From NCBI RefSeq assembly GCF_002892795.1, contig NZ_PJMC01000018.1, positions 35,838-99,837 of the forward strand: a stretch of DNA of 64,000 nt, read 5' to 3'. Numbering within the stretch: the first letter of the stretch is position 1; each line of letters begins with the position of its first letter. The stretch comes from Arthrobacter sp. AFG20. Its GTDB lineage: Bacteria > Actinomycetota > Actinomycetes > Actinomycetales > Micrococcaceae. Below, piece by piece: positions 8,972 to 17,600 of the stretch. Both the position numbers and the translations under genes were made by a program. Under the pieces are notes generated by a model. It saw only the letters and a list, made by a program, of their open reading frames with translations, made no database searches and had not been told where the DNA came from.

Positions 8972-9664
8972 TCAGACCCGGGCACCGTCGTCGTTCTCGT
9001 CCTTCTCCTGCGGCAGCTTCATGATCAAATACACCACGGCCCCGATGAAGGCGGCTACCATGCCGAGGATTGCCAGCAGCGGCGCGGAGCGCCAAAACAT
9101 CGACGACAGGACCAGGGCAACCGGAGCGCCGACGGCGCCCAGCCAGGCGAGCATCGTCAGCGGGTCCGTCGCCGAAAGCTTGGGCGGCTCCTCCGGCACG
9201 AACTCACCGTCGTCGTCTTCGACGCTGTAGTCGCGCGGGTCCCCGGCGCCGGGGGGAACGTCAGGCTGCCCGGACCGGGCGGCTTTCTCCTGCCCGGTTG
9301 CATTCTCCCGGTCGGCGGCCTGCTGCCGCTCGGCGGCTGACAGTTCCTGGGGCGCCCGTGGCGCCAGGCCCAGCGGATCGAAGTCGGTGAAGCGTCTTGC
9401 GGCGCCTTCCGGACCGGAACCGGCCTCCGGCTGTTCTGCCCGTGCAGAGCCGGCGTCGTCGGCTGCGTCGTCGCTGGTAGCCGTGCTGTGCCGGGGACCG
9501 CCGTGATGGCGCGGGGACTGGGCGGCGGGGGATTCCGCGCCGCCGGGGACGGCGTCCGCATCCGGAGCCGGGCTGTCGCCCTGGAGCCTGGCCACCAGGT
9601 CGAGCCAGACGGCGTCATCCTGGTTGGCACTCGGATCGGATGGATTCGAATCGGGCCTATTCAT
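8972..9664 (-). CDS. Putative membrane protein with disordered N-terminus
   Basis: A 230-residue protein that I do not recognise. Residues 1 to about 165 are acidic, Ala/Pro/Gln-rich and low in complexity; about 170-215 holds two hydrophobic segments (LTMLAWLGAVGAPVALVL and LLAILGMVAAFIGAVVYLI) likely to form a membrane hairpin, followed by a charged tail. It is the last gene of a three-gene operon: its start overlaps the stop of the esterase upstream by 8 bp. The pairing with two esterases suggests a shared function but nothing in the protein names it. Confidence 0.75.
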   Translation of the reverse strand: MNRPDSNPSDPSANQDDAVWLDLVARLQGDSPAPDADAVPGGAESPAAQSPRHHGGPRHSTATSDDAADDAGSARAEQPEAGSGPEGAARRFTDFDPLGLAPRAPQELSAAERQQAADRENATGQEKAARSGQPDVPPGAGDPRDYSVEDDDGEFVPEEPPKLSATDPLTMLAWLGAVGAPVALVLSSMFWRSAPLLAILGMVAAFIGAVVYLIMKLPQEKDENDDGARV

Positions 9665-10469
9665 CGGTTGCGCCCTTCTGGCTGGCTGTCGCGGAGTCGG
9701 CGGATCCGTGGTGGCCGTCCGTCACAACGGAGCGGATGAAATCCACCGAGCCGCTGAAGATCTGGTCGGCATCGTGGTCCAGCGTGGCCACGTGGTAGCT
9801 GTTGTCGAGCCGGGTGAGCTGCAGCGGGGCGTGGATGAGCCCGCGTCGAAGGGCCGTGATGCTGGTATCGGAAACAACGTGGTCCACCGTGGAGCGGAAC
9901 ACGCGGACCGGCGCTGTTATGCGCGGCAGCAGCCGTACCGTGTCCTTGAACATTTTATTCAGTTCGTGGGCGGCGGCCACAGGGGTGCGGGGATATGCGC
10001 CCTCGTCGACGCCCTGCTTCCGGATGTCGTTGGCTATTGCCGGCGTGCTCTTGAGGACCAGCTTGAGGACCCCGGCCAGCGGGGCACGGCGGTCATCAAT
10101 GACAAGGCCGGGGTTGACCACGATGGCTCCGGCGACGGGCCTGGTCGCGGCGATGCGCAGTGCCAGGGCGCCGCCCATGGACAGGCCCGCTGCGAAGACA
10201 AGGTCGCATTCGGACTCGAGTTCAAGGTAAGCGGCGTCCATCGCGTCGTGCCACTGCGGCCAGCGGCTGCGGGACAGCTCCTGCCAGGTGGTGCCGTGGC
10301 CCGGCAACAGCGGCATCCTGACGGCAAAGCCGGCATCGGCAAACGACTGGGCCCACGAACGCAGGCTGTGCGGGCTGCCGGTGAACCCGTGGGACAGGGC
10401 GATGCCGATGGACGGCCCCTCGCCGGAGAAGGGGCTGCTGAACGGACTGTGATCGGGAACTGTGGTCAT
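9657..10469 (-). CDS. Alpha/beta-hydrolase, carboxylesterase (copy 2 of pair)
   Basis: A 270-aa serine hydrolase resembling Est30-type carboxylesterases and monoacylglycerol lipases. Catalytic elements are visible: oxyanion segment LSHGFTGSP at about 25-33, nucleophile elbow GLSMGG, acidic residue in FRSTVDHVVS, and histidine in NSYHVATLDHD. It overlaps the upstream sister esterase by 4 bp (ATGA) and the downstream membrane protein by 8 bp, so the three are translationally coupled. The two esterases share the same motifs in the same order and look like a tandem duplication. Confidence 0.88.
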   Translation of the reverse strand: MTTVPDHSPFSSPFSGEGPSIGIALSHGFTGSPHSLRSWAQSFADAGFAVRMPLLPGHGTTWQELSRSRWPQWHDAMDAAYLELESECDLVFAAGLSMGGALALRIAATRPVAGAIVVNPGLVIDDRRAPLAGVLKLVLKSTPAIANDIRKQGVDEGAYPRTPVAAAHELNKMFKDTVRLLPRITAPVRVFRSTVDHVVSDTSITALRRGLIHAPLQLTRLDNSYHVATLDHDADQIFSGSVDFIRSVVTDGHHGSADSATASQKGATDE

Positions 10470-11254
10470 GACTTCTCCGACGGTATGTGGCTTTGGGAAT
10501 GCAGCTGGAAAAACCGCGCCGAGGACTCGAAAATTTCCTCGGCGTCCGTGTCCAGCGTAGCCACGTGACCGCTGTTCCTGAGCAGCACCACGTCGAGGGC
10601 CGCCGAGCCGAGGCGCCTCCGGATCAGGCTCAGCGAAGACGGGGGTACCACTGCGTCATTGGCCGATTTGAAGACCAGTACCGGGGCAGTGATCCGCGGC
10701 AGGCCGCGGACGGCGGCAGCGAACAACCTCTTCAGCTGGTGAACCGCCGCCAGCGGCGTGAGGGAGTAGTCGCCGTCGTCCGTGGGGGGCGCCGTCGAAT
10801 TTTCCTCCGCCAGGGGCACGGTGGTCCTTTGGACGTACTTCAGCAGGCCAATGACGCGGACGCGCCGGTCGTAAAAGCTCAGGCCCGGATTGACGACGGC
10901 GACGCCCGCCACGTCGTGGCGGGATGCGGTGAGCAGGGCGATGGCGCCGCCCATGGAGAGGCCTGCCACGTAGCATTCGTCGGTCCTGGCAGCTAGTTCC
11001 AGATACGACTGTTCGAAGGCGCCGTGCCACTCCCGCCATCCTGTCCTGGCCAGTTCCTGCCAGCTCGTGCCATGCCCGGGGAGCAGTGGAACGGTGACGG
11101 CGAAGCCGCGCCCGGCCAGGAATTCAGCCCAGGGCAGGATGCTGAGGGGACTGCCGGTGAAGCCGTGGGAAATCGCTATTCCGATCCGCGCATTGGCTCC
11201 GTGTCCCGCGTAGCTGAAAGCGGCGGGCCTTATGCGGTCGCTGCTTTCTGTCAT
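10466..11254 (-). CDS. Alpha/beta-hydrolase, carboxylesterase (copy 1 of pair)
   Basis: First gene of the esterase operon, 262 aa. It carries ISHGFTGSP, GLSMGG nucleophile elbow, KSANDAVVPP with the acidic residue, and NSGHVATLDTD with the histidine, so the triad is complete. Similarity to the next gene is high around all four motifs and lower in the lid region (about 120-180), which is where substrate preference usually diverges in this family. Substrate is unknown; short or medium acyl esters or monoacylglycerols are the family norm. Confidence 0.88.
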   Translation of the reverse strand: MTESSDRIRPAAFSYAGHGANARIGIAISHGFTGSPLSILPWAEFLAGRGFAVTVPLLPGHGTSWQELARTGWREWHGAFEQSYLELAARTDECYVAGLSMGGAIALLTASRHDVAGVAVVNPGLSFYDRRVRVIGLLKYVQRTTVPLAEENSTAPPTDDGDYSLTPLAAVHQLKRLFAAAVRGLPRITAPVLVFKSANDAVVPPSSLSLIRRRLGSAALDVVLLRNSGHVATLDTDAEEIFESSARFFQLHSQSHIPSEKS

Positions 11255-11365
11255 GAATCCATCGTGTCACTGTTCCGGACAATTCTCACTAGAGTAGGGT
11301 TGCATTGCAGTGCCGCCGGGCCCTTTGGAACGCCCGGGCGGTAGCCTTCCGGAGAGGTAAGACAC

Positions 11366-12094
11366 GTGTTCTATTGGGTCATGAAGCGGATCTTCCTGGG
11401 GCCGGTGGTCCGCACCCTCTTCCGGCCGTGGGTCAAAGGGCTGGACAACATCCCGTCCGAGGGGGCGGCCATTATCGCCTCCAACCACCTTTCATTTTCG
11501 GACTCTATCTTCATGCCGCTGATGGTGCCGCGGCCCGTCATTTTCCTGGCCAAATCCGAGTACTTCACGGGCAAGGGGCTCAAAGGCCGGCTGACCGCCC
11601 TGTTCTTCCGGCTGACCAACCAGCTCCCCATGGACCGTTCCGGGGGCGCGGCCTCGGCGGCCTCACTCGATGCGGGCATGGACGTGCTCACCCACGGCGG
11701 ACTGCTGGGCATCTACCCCGAGGGGACGCGCAGCCCCGACTCGCGGCTGTACCGCGGAAAGGTGGGGGTGGCCAGGCTGGCCCTCCAGGCCGGTGTCCCC
11801 GTCATCCCCGTGGCGATGATCGGAACGGACAAGGTTCAGCCCATCGGCAAGCGGCTGCCGAACATCCGGCGGATCGGCATGATCTTCGGCAAGCCCCTGG
11901 ATTTCAGCAGGTACGAGGGCATGGCCGATGACCGGTTGATCCAGCGGTCTGTCACGGACGAGGTCATGTACGAGCTCATGCGGCTCTCCGGGCAGGAATA
12001 CGTGGACGAGTACGCCTCGGTGGTCAAGCTCAGGCTGGCGGGGAAGGCCGGGCCGGAGCCGGGCGAGGCCGGTTCCTCCCGGTCGGCGTCGTAA
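11366..12094 (+). CDS. 1-acyl-sn-glycerol-3-phosphate acyltransferase (PlsC family)
   Basis: Transfers an acyl group to lysophosphatidic acid, or to a related polyprenyl or glycolipid acceptor, at the membrane. The 242-aa protein shows the PlsC motif I (NHLSFSD, matching NHxxxxD) near residue 40, motif III around GIYPEGTRSPD and the VPVIPVAMIGT strand. The start GTG at 11366 follows GGAGAGG; a nearby in-frame ATG at 11381 would also keep the domain. It faces away from the esterase operon and is not obviously co-transcribed with aroG, which has its own promoter. Confidence 0.9.
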   Translation: MFYWVMKRIFLGPVVRTLFRPWVKGLDNIPSEGAAIIASNHLSFSDSIFMPLMVPRPVIFLAKSEYFTGKGLKGRLTALFFRLTNQLPMDRSGGAASAASLDAGMDVLTHGGLLGIYPEGTRSPDSRLYRGKVGVARLALQAGVPVIPVAMIGTDKVQPIGKRLPNIRRIGMIFGKPLDFSRYEGMADDRLIQRSVTDEVMYELMRLSGQEYVDEYASVVKLRLAGKAGPEPGEAGSSRSAS

Positions 12095-12129
12095 ATGTCC
12101 GTGCCGCCGTGTGTCGGTAACGCCCTGTG

Positions 12130-12166
12130 TCTGTGACGCAGGGGCAGGGGTCTGTGACGCAGGGGC
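12130..12166 (+). repeat. 16-bp direct repeat upstream of aroG
   Basis: TCTGTGACGCAGGGGC occurs twice without mismatch (12130-12145 and 12151-12166), with a 21-bp period (two helical turns), 44 bp upstream of the -10 hexamer of the DAHP synthase gene. It may be an activator or repressor site, or a simple duplication. Confidence 0.5.
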
Positions 12167-12209
12167 CCGGCGCATGACAGTCCGGGTGTCCCGAGCCGGT
12201 CCGGCCAAC

Positions 12210-12215
12210 TACTCT
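12210..12215 (+). promoter_or_regulatory. -10 hexamer of aroG (leaderless)
   Basis: TACTCT is followed by 7 nt and the GTG start at 12223; no Shine-Dalgarno is present in front of the start. Confidence 0.5.
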
Positions 12216-12222
12216 TAGTAGT

Positions 12223-13614
12223 GTGACTGAGCTATCTGCAAAACCTGCCTCTTCCATGACCAGCACTTCACAGAGCGGTGCGGCCAACTATCCGGGACTC
12301 GACAACTGGCGGGACCTTCCCATCTCCCAGCAGCCGAGCTGGCAGGACTCCGAGGTCTTCAACGCATCCGTCAAGGAACTGTCGGCGCTCCCGCCGCTCG
12401 TTTTCGCCGGCGAGGTGGACATCCTCCGCGAGCGTCTCGCCGCCGCGGCCCAGGGCAAGGCCTTCCTGCTCCAGGGAGGTGACTGCGCAGAAACCTTTGA
12501 GGGTGCCACGGCCGACAAGATCAGCGCACGGGTGAAGACGATCCTGCAGATGGCAGTGGTCCTGACCTACGGCGCGGCGATGCCCGTCATCAAAATGGGG
12601 CGCATGGCCGGCCAGTTCGCCAAGCCACGCTCCTCCAACGATGAGACCCGTGACGGCGTGACGCTGCCGGCCTACCGGGGCGACATCGTGAACGGCTACG
12701 ACTTCACCCCCGAGTCGCGGGGCCACGACGCCAGCCGCATGCTGCGCGCTTACCACACCTCTGCTTCCACGCTGAACCTCATCCGGGCATTCACCCAGGG
12801 CGGATTCGCGGACCTCCGTCTGGTGCACACCTGGAACAAGGGCTTCACCGAGAATCCTGCCCACGCCCGCTACGAATCCCTCGCGCGGGACATCGACCGC
12901 GCCATCAAGTTCATGGCATCCTGCGGCGCCGACTTCGAAGCCCTGAAGCGGGTTGAGTTCTTTGCCAGCCATGAGGCCCTCCTGCTCGACTACGAGCGTG
13001 CGCTGACCCGCATCGACTCCCGCACCGGCCTGCCCTACGGCACCTCAGGCCACTTCCTGTGGATCGGCGAGCGTACGCGCGAGCTGGACCACGCCCACGT
13101 GGACTACCTGTCCAGGGTCCGCAACCCGATCGGCGTCAAGCTGGGCCCGTCCACGTCCGGCGACGACGCCCTGCGCCTCATCGACAAACTGGATCCCGAG
13201 CGCGAACCCGGCAGGCTCACGTTCATCACCCGCATGGGTGCCGGTAACATCCGCGAGAAGCTCCCGTCCCTCGTGGAGAAGGTCACCGCCTCCGGCGCCC
13301 AGGTCCTGTGGGTCACGGACCCGATGCACGGCAACACCGTCACCTCACCCAACGGCTACAAGACCCGGAATTTCGACGACGTCATCGACGAGGTGCGCGG
13401 GTTCTTCGAAGTGCACCATGCCCTGGGGACGGTTCCGGGTGGCCTCCACGTCGAGATGACCGGGGATGACGTGGCCGAATGCCTCGGCGGCGCCGACCCC
13501 ATCGACCAGGAAGCGTTCCTCGACCGCTACGAGTCGGTCTGCGATCCCCGGTTGAACCACATGCAGTCGCTGGAGATGGCGTTCCTCGTGGCGGGCGCGC
13601 TCACCCGCCGCTAA
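12223..13614 (+). CDS. aroG: Class II 3-deoxy-7-phosphoheptulonate synthase
   Basis: First enzyme of the shikimate pathway: condenses phosphoenolpyruvate and erythrose 4-phosphate to DAHP. The 463-aa length and motifs (LLQGGDCAETFE, KMGRMAGQFAKPRS, GHFLWIGERTR, GVKLGPST, WVTDPMHGNT, GGLHVEMTGDDVAECLGG) are those of the plant-type/class II enzyme used by actinobacteria, called AroG in M. tuberculosis (Rv2178c). The Cys of the first motif and the His, Glu and Asp of the later ones are the expected metal ligands. It is next to the PknL-type kinase, as in mycobacteria, and convergent with it across a strong terminator. Confidence 0.96.
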   Translation: MTELSAKPASSMTSTSQSGAANYPGLDNWRDLPISQQPSWQDSEVFNASVKELSALPPLVFAGEVDILRERLAAAAQGKAFLLQGGDCAETFEGATADKISARVKTILQMAVVLTYGAAMPVIKMGRMAGQFAKPRSSNDETRDGVTLPAYRGDIVNGYDFTPESRGHDASRMLRAYHTSASTLNLIRAFTQGGFADLRLVHTWNKGFTENPAHARYESLARDIDRAIKFMASCGADFEALKRVEFFASHEALLLDYERALTRIDSRTGLPYGTSGHFLWIGERTRELDHAHVDYLSRVRNPIGVKLGPSTSGDDALRLIDKLDPEREPGRLTFITRMGAGNIREKLPSLVEKVTASGAQVLWVTDPMHGNTVTSPNGYKTRNFDDVIDEVRGFFEVHHALGTVPGGLHVEMTGDDVAECLGGADPIDQEAFLDRYESVCDPRLNHMQSLEMAFLVAGALTRR

Positions 13615-13644
13615 CCGGCCCCGGGCAGATCCAGCAACACAACG

Positions 13645-13687
13645 AAGACCGGCGCCGGGAGCACAGACTCCCCGGCGCCGGTCTTTT
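13645..13687. terminator. Bidirectional terminator aroG/pknL
   Basis: A perfect 15-bp stem (13645-13659 with 13671-13685), 11-nt loop and T-run on the right, with the A-rich flank on the left, lie between convergent genes. Confidence 0.9.
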
Positions 13688-13701
13688 GCTCGTCGTCGCG
13701 G

Positions 13702-15918
13702 CTACACCACGGTGAGGGTGATGACGGAGCCCTCGGGTACCTCTGTGTCCACGGGATCCTGGTCCCGCACCGTGCCGAAGAAGCCGCCGAGGACTTCGTT
13801 GACGCGGACTTCGAAACCGCGCTTCTCCAAGGCTTCGCGGGCCTCCCGGACCTGCTTGCCGATGTAGTTGGGCACCTTCACGAGCTTGGGCCCCTCGGAA
13901 ATCGTCAGGGTGACCGTTTGGCCCCTTGTCAGCGTTCCCGAAGCGGGTTCCTGGCTGACCACGGCCCCCTTCGGAACGTTCCTGTCGTGCACCGTTTCGT
14001 CGGCCACCACAGCTTTGAGTCCGGCAGCTTCAATTGAGCGGACGGCCTCCTCCTGGTCCTGTCCGCGCACGTCCGGCACCGGAATGGGCTGCGGGCCCTT
14101 CGAAACTGTGAGGCTCACCGGCGTGCCGTGCCGCACGGGCGTTCCCGCCGCCGGGGCCTGGCCCAGGACCGTTCCTGCCGGAATCTCCTCGTCGAATTTC
14201 CCGGTGACTCTGCCCAGGGCCATCTCGGCGCCGTTAAGTGCTTCCTTGGAGGCGTCAAGCGTCTTGCCCGTCAGTTGCGGCAGGGGAAACAGCTGCGGAC
14301 CCTTGGACACGAACAGCGAGACAGGCTGGAATTTGCGGATTTCGGTTCCGGCACCGGGTTCGGATCCCACTACCAGACCGGCCTTGACGTCGTCATCGAA
14401 GACGTCCTGGGTGCTGGACTGGAAGCCTGCGTCCCGGAGCAGTCGCTGGGCCTCCGCCACTGTCCTGTTTGCCACGACCGGCACGGTTCCGGGGGAGCCT
14501 GGTCCCATGCCGAAGAACCATCCCGCGCCGGTGGCAAGGAGGGCGAGGAGCACCAGGACAACAATCCAAAGCGCGCCCCGGCGCCGGGAATTCCCCTCCC
14601 GGAGCGTCCGGACGGGAGTGGCAGCGGCGCGCGACCGTTCCTTTTGTGCGTGGCGGTCCAGTTTCCGCTGTTCCCGCTTGCTCAGGGGGAGCGGGGCCGC
14701 CTCCGCGTCGTCGTCGTCGAATCCGTAGGACGGGAGGACCGGGCCTGGCCTTGAAGAGGCGGGGGTTGGAGAGACAGGGGTGGCAAACACGGTGGTCGGG
14801 TTGCTGGTCCGCGAAATGACTTCTGTGGGGCGGCCCCGGGGGACTTCATCGCCGTGAATGGGTGCCAGCAGTTCTGTGTGGTTTCCCGGGCTTGTTTGGG
14901 TTGCCTGGTTTTCCTGTGCTCCCGGCCCGCCCTGGCCAGGCGGGCTTCCAGGCATTCGGGACGGCATGCGGGCGGGTGCGGGCGGAGCGCCCGTGCCGCG
15001 CGGGCCGGCGTCGGGGACTGTGCCCGCCGCGGCGGCCGCCTGAATGGCCGCAGGGGGTTGCAGATCAAGTTCGGAGTCGGTGAGATTGGTCCGGATATGG
15101 CGGAGTTCCGCCAGCAGGGCATTGCCGTCCACCGGCCGCTGCTCGGGGTCGCTGGCGGTACACCACTGCACGAGTTCATCCACCTCTTCCGCGAGCCCGG
15201 GAACCAGTCCAGAGGGAGCGCCCACAGTGGAATTCACGTGCTGGTAGGCCACCTGGATGGGGACGTCGCCCTCGAACGGCTGGCGTCCGGTGAGCATCTC
15301 GAACAGCATGATGCCCGTGGCGTAGATGTCGCTTCGTGCGTCGGCCGCTTTGCCAAGGACCAGTTCCGGCGAGAGGTATGCGACGGTGCCAATCAGGGCG
15401 CCTGTGCTGGTGGTCGTTGTCACGGCGCGCGCGAGGCCGAAGTCACCGATCTTGATCCGGCCGTCGTCGGCGATCAGGACGTTCTCCGGCTTGACGTCGC
15501 GGTGGATCATGCCTGCGGCATGGGCAGCCCCCAGGCCTTCCACCACCGGATCGATGAGTGCCAGGGCCAGCCGGGGGGACAGGGCACCCTTGCTGTTGAT
15601 GACATCGCGGAGGGTGTGTCCCTTGATGTACTCCATCACGAGGTAGGCCGTGTCTCCGTCGTGCCCCTGATCGAGGACGCCAACCACATGTGGGTGTGAG
15701 AGCTTTGCCGCTGCACGTGCTTCGCGGGCCAGGCGGTCGAGGAAATTGCCGTCGTTGACCAGGTGGGGATGCAGGACTTTCAGTGCGACATCACGGTCCA
15801 GCCTCTGGTCCGTGGCCACATAGACGGTGGACATCCCGCCCCGCGCCAACCGGGACTTCACCTGGTAGCGGTTGTCCACCAGCGATCCAACGAAACTGCC
15901 TAAAGCGTTTTCCTGCAC
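13702..15918 (-). CDS. pknL: Serine/threonine protein kinase with PASTA domains (PknL-like)
   Basis: Transmembrane eukaryotic-type kinase that senses wall fragments or lipid II and phosphorylates wall and division proteins. In order: kinase domain about 13-280 (glycine loop ARGGMSTVY, VALK lysine, HRDVKPENVLI catalytic loop, DFGLA), a Pro/Thr-rich juxtamembrane linker, one membrane span near 450-470 (ALWIVVLVLLALLATGA), then four extracellular PASTA repeats to the C-terminus. The 738-aa size matches the PASTA-bearing PknL of Corynebacterium; the M. tuberculosis PknL lacks PASTA. Neighbours aroG and the Rv2175c-like gene support the name. The GTG start at 15918 sits 6 nt after a -10 hexamer. 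Confidence 0.93.
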   Translation of the reverse strand: MQENALGSFVGSLVDNRYQVKSRLARGGMSTVYVATDQRLDRDVALKVLHPHLVNDGNFLDRLAREARAAAKLSHPHVVGVLDQGHDGDTAYLVMEYIKGHTLRDVINSKGALSPRLALALIDPVVEGLGAAHAAGMIHRDVKPENVLIADDGRIKIGDFGLARAVTTTTSTGALIGTVAYLSPELVLGKAADARSDIYATGIMLFEMLTGRQPFEGDVPIQVAYQHVNSTVGAPSGLVPGLAEEVDELVQWCTASDPEQRPVDGNALLAELRHIRTNLTDSELDLQPPAAIQAAAAAGTVPDAGPRGTGAPPAPARMPSRMPGSPPGQGGPGAQENQATQTSPGNHTELLAPIHGDEVPRGRPTEVISRTSNPTTVFATPVSPTPASSRPGPVLPSYGFDDDDAEAAPLPLSKREQRKLDRHAQKERSRAAATPVRTLREGNSRRRGALWIVVLVLLALLATGAGWFFGMGPGSPGTVPVVANRTVAEAQRLLRDAGFQSSTQDVFDDDVKAGLVVGSEPGAGTEIRKFQPVSLFVSKGPQLFPLPQLTGKTLDASKEALNGAEMALGRVTGKFDEEIPAGTVLGQAPAAGTPVRHGTPVSLTVSKGPQPIPVPDVRGQDQEEAVRSIEAAGLKAVVADETVHDRNVPKGAVVSQEPASGTLTRGQTVTLTISEGPKLVKVPNYIGKQVREAREALEKRGFEVRVNEVLGGFFGTVRDQDPVDTEVPEGSVITLTVV

Positions 15919-15924
15919 TCTTCG

Positions 15925-15930
15925 ATACTA
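15925..15930 (-). promoter_or_regulatory. -10 hexamer of pknL (leaderless)
   Basis: On the minus strand TAGTAT is followed by 6 nt and the GTG start at 15918. Confidence 0.55.
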
Positions 15931-15944
15931 AGTGCTGCACGGAA

Positions 15945-15977
15945 ACGGGTCCGAATCAACATGCGATCCGGACCCGT
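15945..15977. terminator. Hairpin between LysM gene and pknL
   Basis: Arms 15945-15953 and 15969-15977 (ACGGGTCCG) are exact complements with a 15-nt loop. It lies downstream of the LysM gene on the minus strand and may end its transcript; there is no U-run. Confidence 0.4.
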
Positions 15978-16030
15978 ATCGTTATGCTCCCGGCGGCCGG
16001 GTATTTCGGCCTTGAGGCCAATTCAGGGCA

Positions 16031-17350
16031 TCAGCTGAAGGTCCTGCGGTGTGCCTTGATGGCTGCCACGTAGTGCTTCGTGTCGGTGTACATCCCGTGC
16101 TTGCTGACGGAGTACTGACCCTGGTAGTAGCCGGCGATGGCGTAATCCAGGTTCTTGCTGGTCCGGATCAGCTGGCGGATGATCGCCACTCCGGCGGTGG
16201 CGTTGTCGTACGGGTCAAGCAGGTTCAGCTTCCGGCCCACGAGATCGGATGCCCAGTCACCAGAGGAGGGGATGACCTGCATGGTGCCGATGGCGTTGGC
16301 CGGTGACACTGCCCGCTGGTTGAACCCGGATTCCTGGTAGGCGAAGGCCTGTGCCAGTGCCGGATCCACGCCCATCCTCCGCGCCGTGTCGGCCACGATG
16401 GACTGCATCTGGGCCAGGGACGGAACCGGCGAGGCGTTGAGCAGGGCCTTGTTTTTGTTGGCCGAGCTGACCACAGCTGCCGGGTAGGTGTACCCGAGGA
16501 AGGAGCTGGGCACGAGCGGCGTGACGCTGGAAGCCGGCTGGACGGTGCCGGTCTTCCCGGGAATGGCGAGCTTCTGGCCGGGGTAGATGACGCTGGTGAC
16601 CTTTAGCCGGTTCGCTGACAGGATGGCCGCGAGCTTGACGCCATGCCTGGATGCGATGCCGGACAGTGTGTCCCCGGACTTGATGACATAGGAGGCTGAG
16701 CGGGTGGTGGCCGGTGCTGCCGTCTTGGCCGGGGCCGCCGCGACAGCGGTGCCGGCACCGAGCCGGATCTTCTGGCCGGGGTAGATGATCGATGACACCT
16801 TGAGCCCGTTCCAGCTGAGCACCTGGGAGAGCCTGACGCCGTGCCGCCCGGCGATGCCGCCCAACGTGTCGCCGGACTTGACGGTGTACGTCCTGGCAGC
16901 GGTGGCGGCGGGCGCGGCAGCAGCCTTGGCCGCGGGAGCCGCGACAGCCTTCAGCTTGATCCGCTGCCCCGGGTAGATCACGGAATTCGACTTCAGGTTG
17001 TTGAGCTTCAGCACGGAAGGGGTGCTCAGCCCGTACCGGCCGGCGATGCCGCTGACCGTGTCCCCGCGGACCACCGTGTGGGCCGTGGGCGTGACACGGG
17101 TGGGCTGAAGGCCTGAAGGAAGCGCAGCCGGCACGGAGGCTGCAGGGATGATGCCCGCTTTGACTGCGGCCGCCTGGGCCTCAATGGCGGCGGCAAGCGT
17201 CGCGGGCACCGTCTGGGGCCGGACGTCGGCCGCTGCGGGCTGGGCGACCGCAAGGGAGGAAAGCATGACGGCTGGGAGCGTGGCCGTCGTGGCCGCGATC
17301 AGTGGCAGGCCCGGCCGGGGTGACTGCTTAGTGGAGCGGGTCGTCGTCAT
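16031..17350 (-). CDS. Secreted LysM-lytic transglycosylase
   Basis: A 439-aa exported peptidoglycan hydrolase. After a signal peptide (basic start, hydrophobic 17-40, AQPAAA) come three LysM repeats that bind the glycan strand (HTVVRGDTVSGIAGRYG, RTYTVKSGDTLGGIAGRHG and SYVIKSGDTLSGIASRHG starts, each ending in IYPGQ), joined by Ala-rich linkers. The C-terminal part (about 320-439) is an SLT domain with AYQESGFN carrying the catalytic Glu, GTMQVIPSSG and AIAGYYQGQYSV. The ATG at 17350 follows AAGAGGATC. Four spaced TGTTA repeats lie upstream. The neighbouring PASTA kinase and Rv2175c homologue suggest control with wall turnover. Confidence 0.93.
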   Translation of the reverse strand: MTTTRSTKQSPRPGLPLIAATTATLPAVMLSSLAVAQPAAADVRPQTVPATLAAAIEAQAAAVKAGIIPAASVPAALPSGLQPTRVTPTAHTVVRGDTVSGIAGRYGLSTPSVLKLNNLKSNSVIYPGQRIKLKAVAAPAAKAAAAPAATAARTYTVKSGDTLGGIAGRHGVRLSQVLSWNGLKVSSIIYPGQKIRLGAGTAVAAAPAKTAAPATTRSASYVIKSGDTLSGIASRHGVKLAAILSANRLKVTSVIYPGQKLAIPGKTGTVQPASSVTPLVPSSFLGYTYPAAVVSSANKNKALLNASPVPSLAQMQSIVADTARRMGVDPALAQAFAYQESGFNQRAVSPANAIGTMQVIPSSGDWASDLVGRKLNLLDPYDNATAGVAIIRQLIRTSKNLDYAIAGYYQGQYSVSKHGMYTDTKHYVAAIKAHRRTFS

Positions 17351-17411
17351 GGGAAAGATCCTCTTCTCAGCGGCGAATGCTGTCGGTCATGCCAGTTGCT
17401 CGTGATAGCTA

Positions 17412-17444
17412 TGTTACTGATGTTAATCGTGTTACGAATGTTAT
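17412..17444 (-). promoter_or_regulatory. Four 9-bp-spaced TGTTAN repeats (MtrA-like operator)
   Basis: TGTTAC, TGTTAA, TGTTAC and TGTTAT start at 17412, 17421, 17430 and 17439, an exact 9-bp period; on the minus strand they read (G/T/A)TAACA-N3 four times. They lie 62-95 bp upstream of the LysM hydrolase start. Direct repeats of GTnACA type are what the OmpR-family regulator MtrA binds in front of wall hydrolase genes; assignment to MtrA is inference. Confidence 0.55.
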
Positions 17445-17600
17445 CTATGTGAATCTCTCACGATTTTTCGGATAGCACAAGAATCAGATTTCAGCCGGAA
17501 GGTCCACCGGGATGGGAGTGTCGCGCGCCAAAATGGAGCGCGCGCACACAGTCGCCGATTCAACTAGGCTTGCGGGCGTCCGCCATGGCAACCTTGACCC

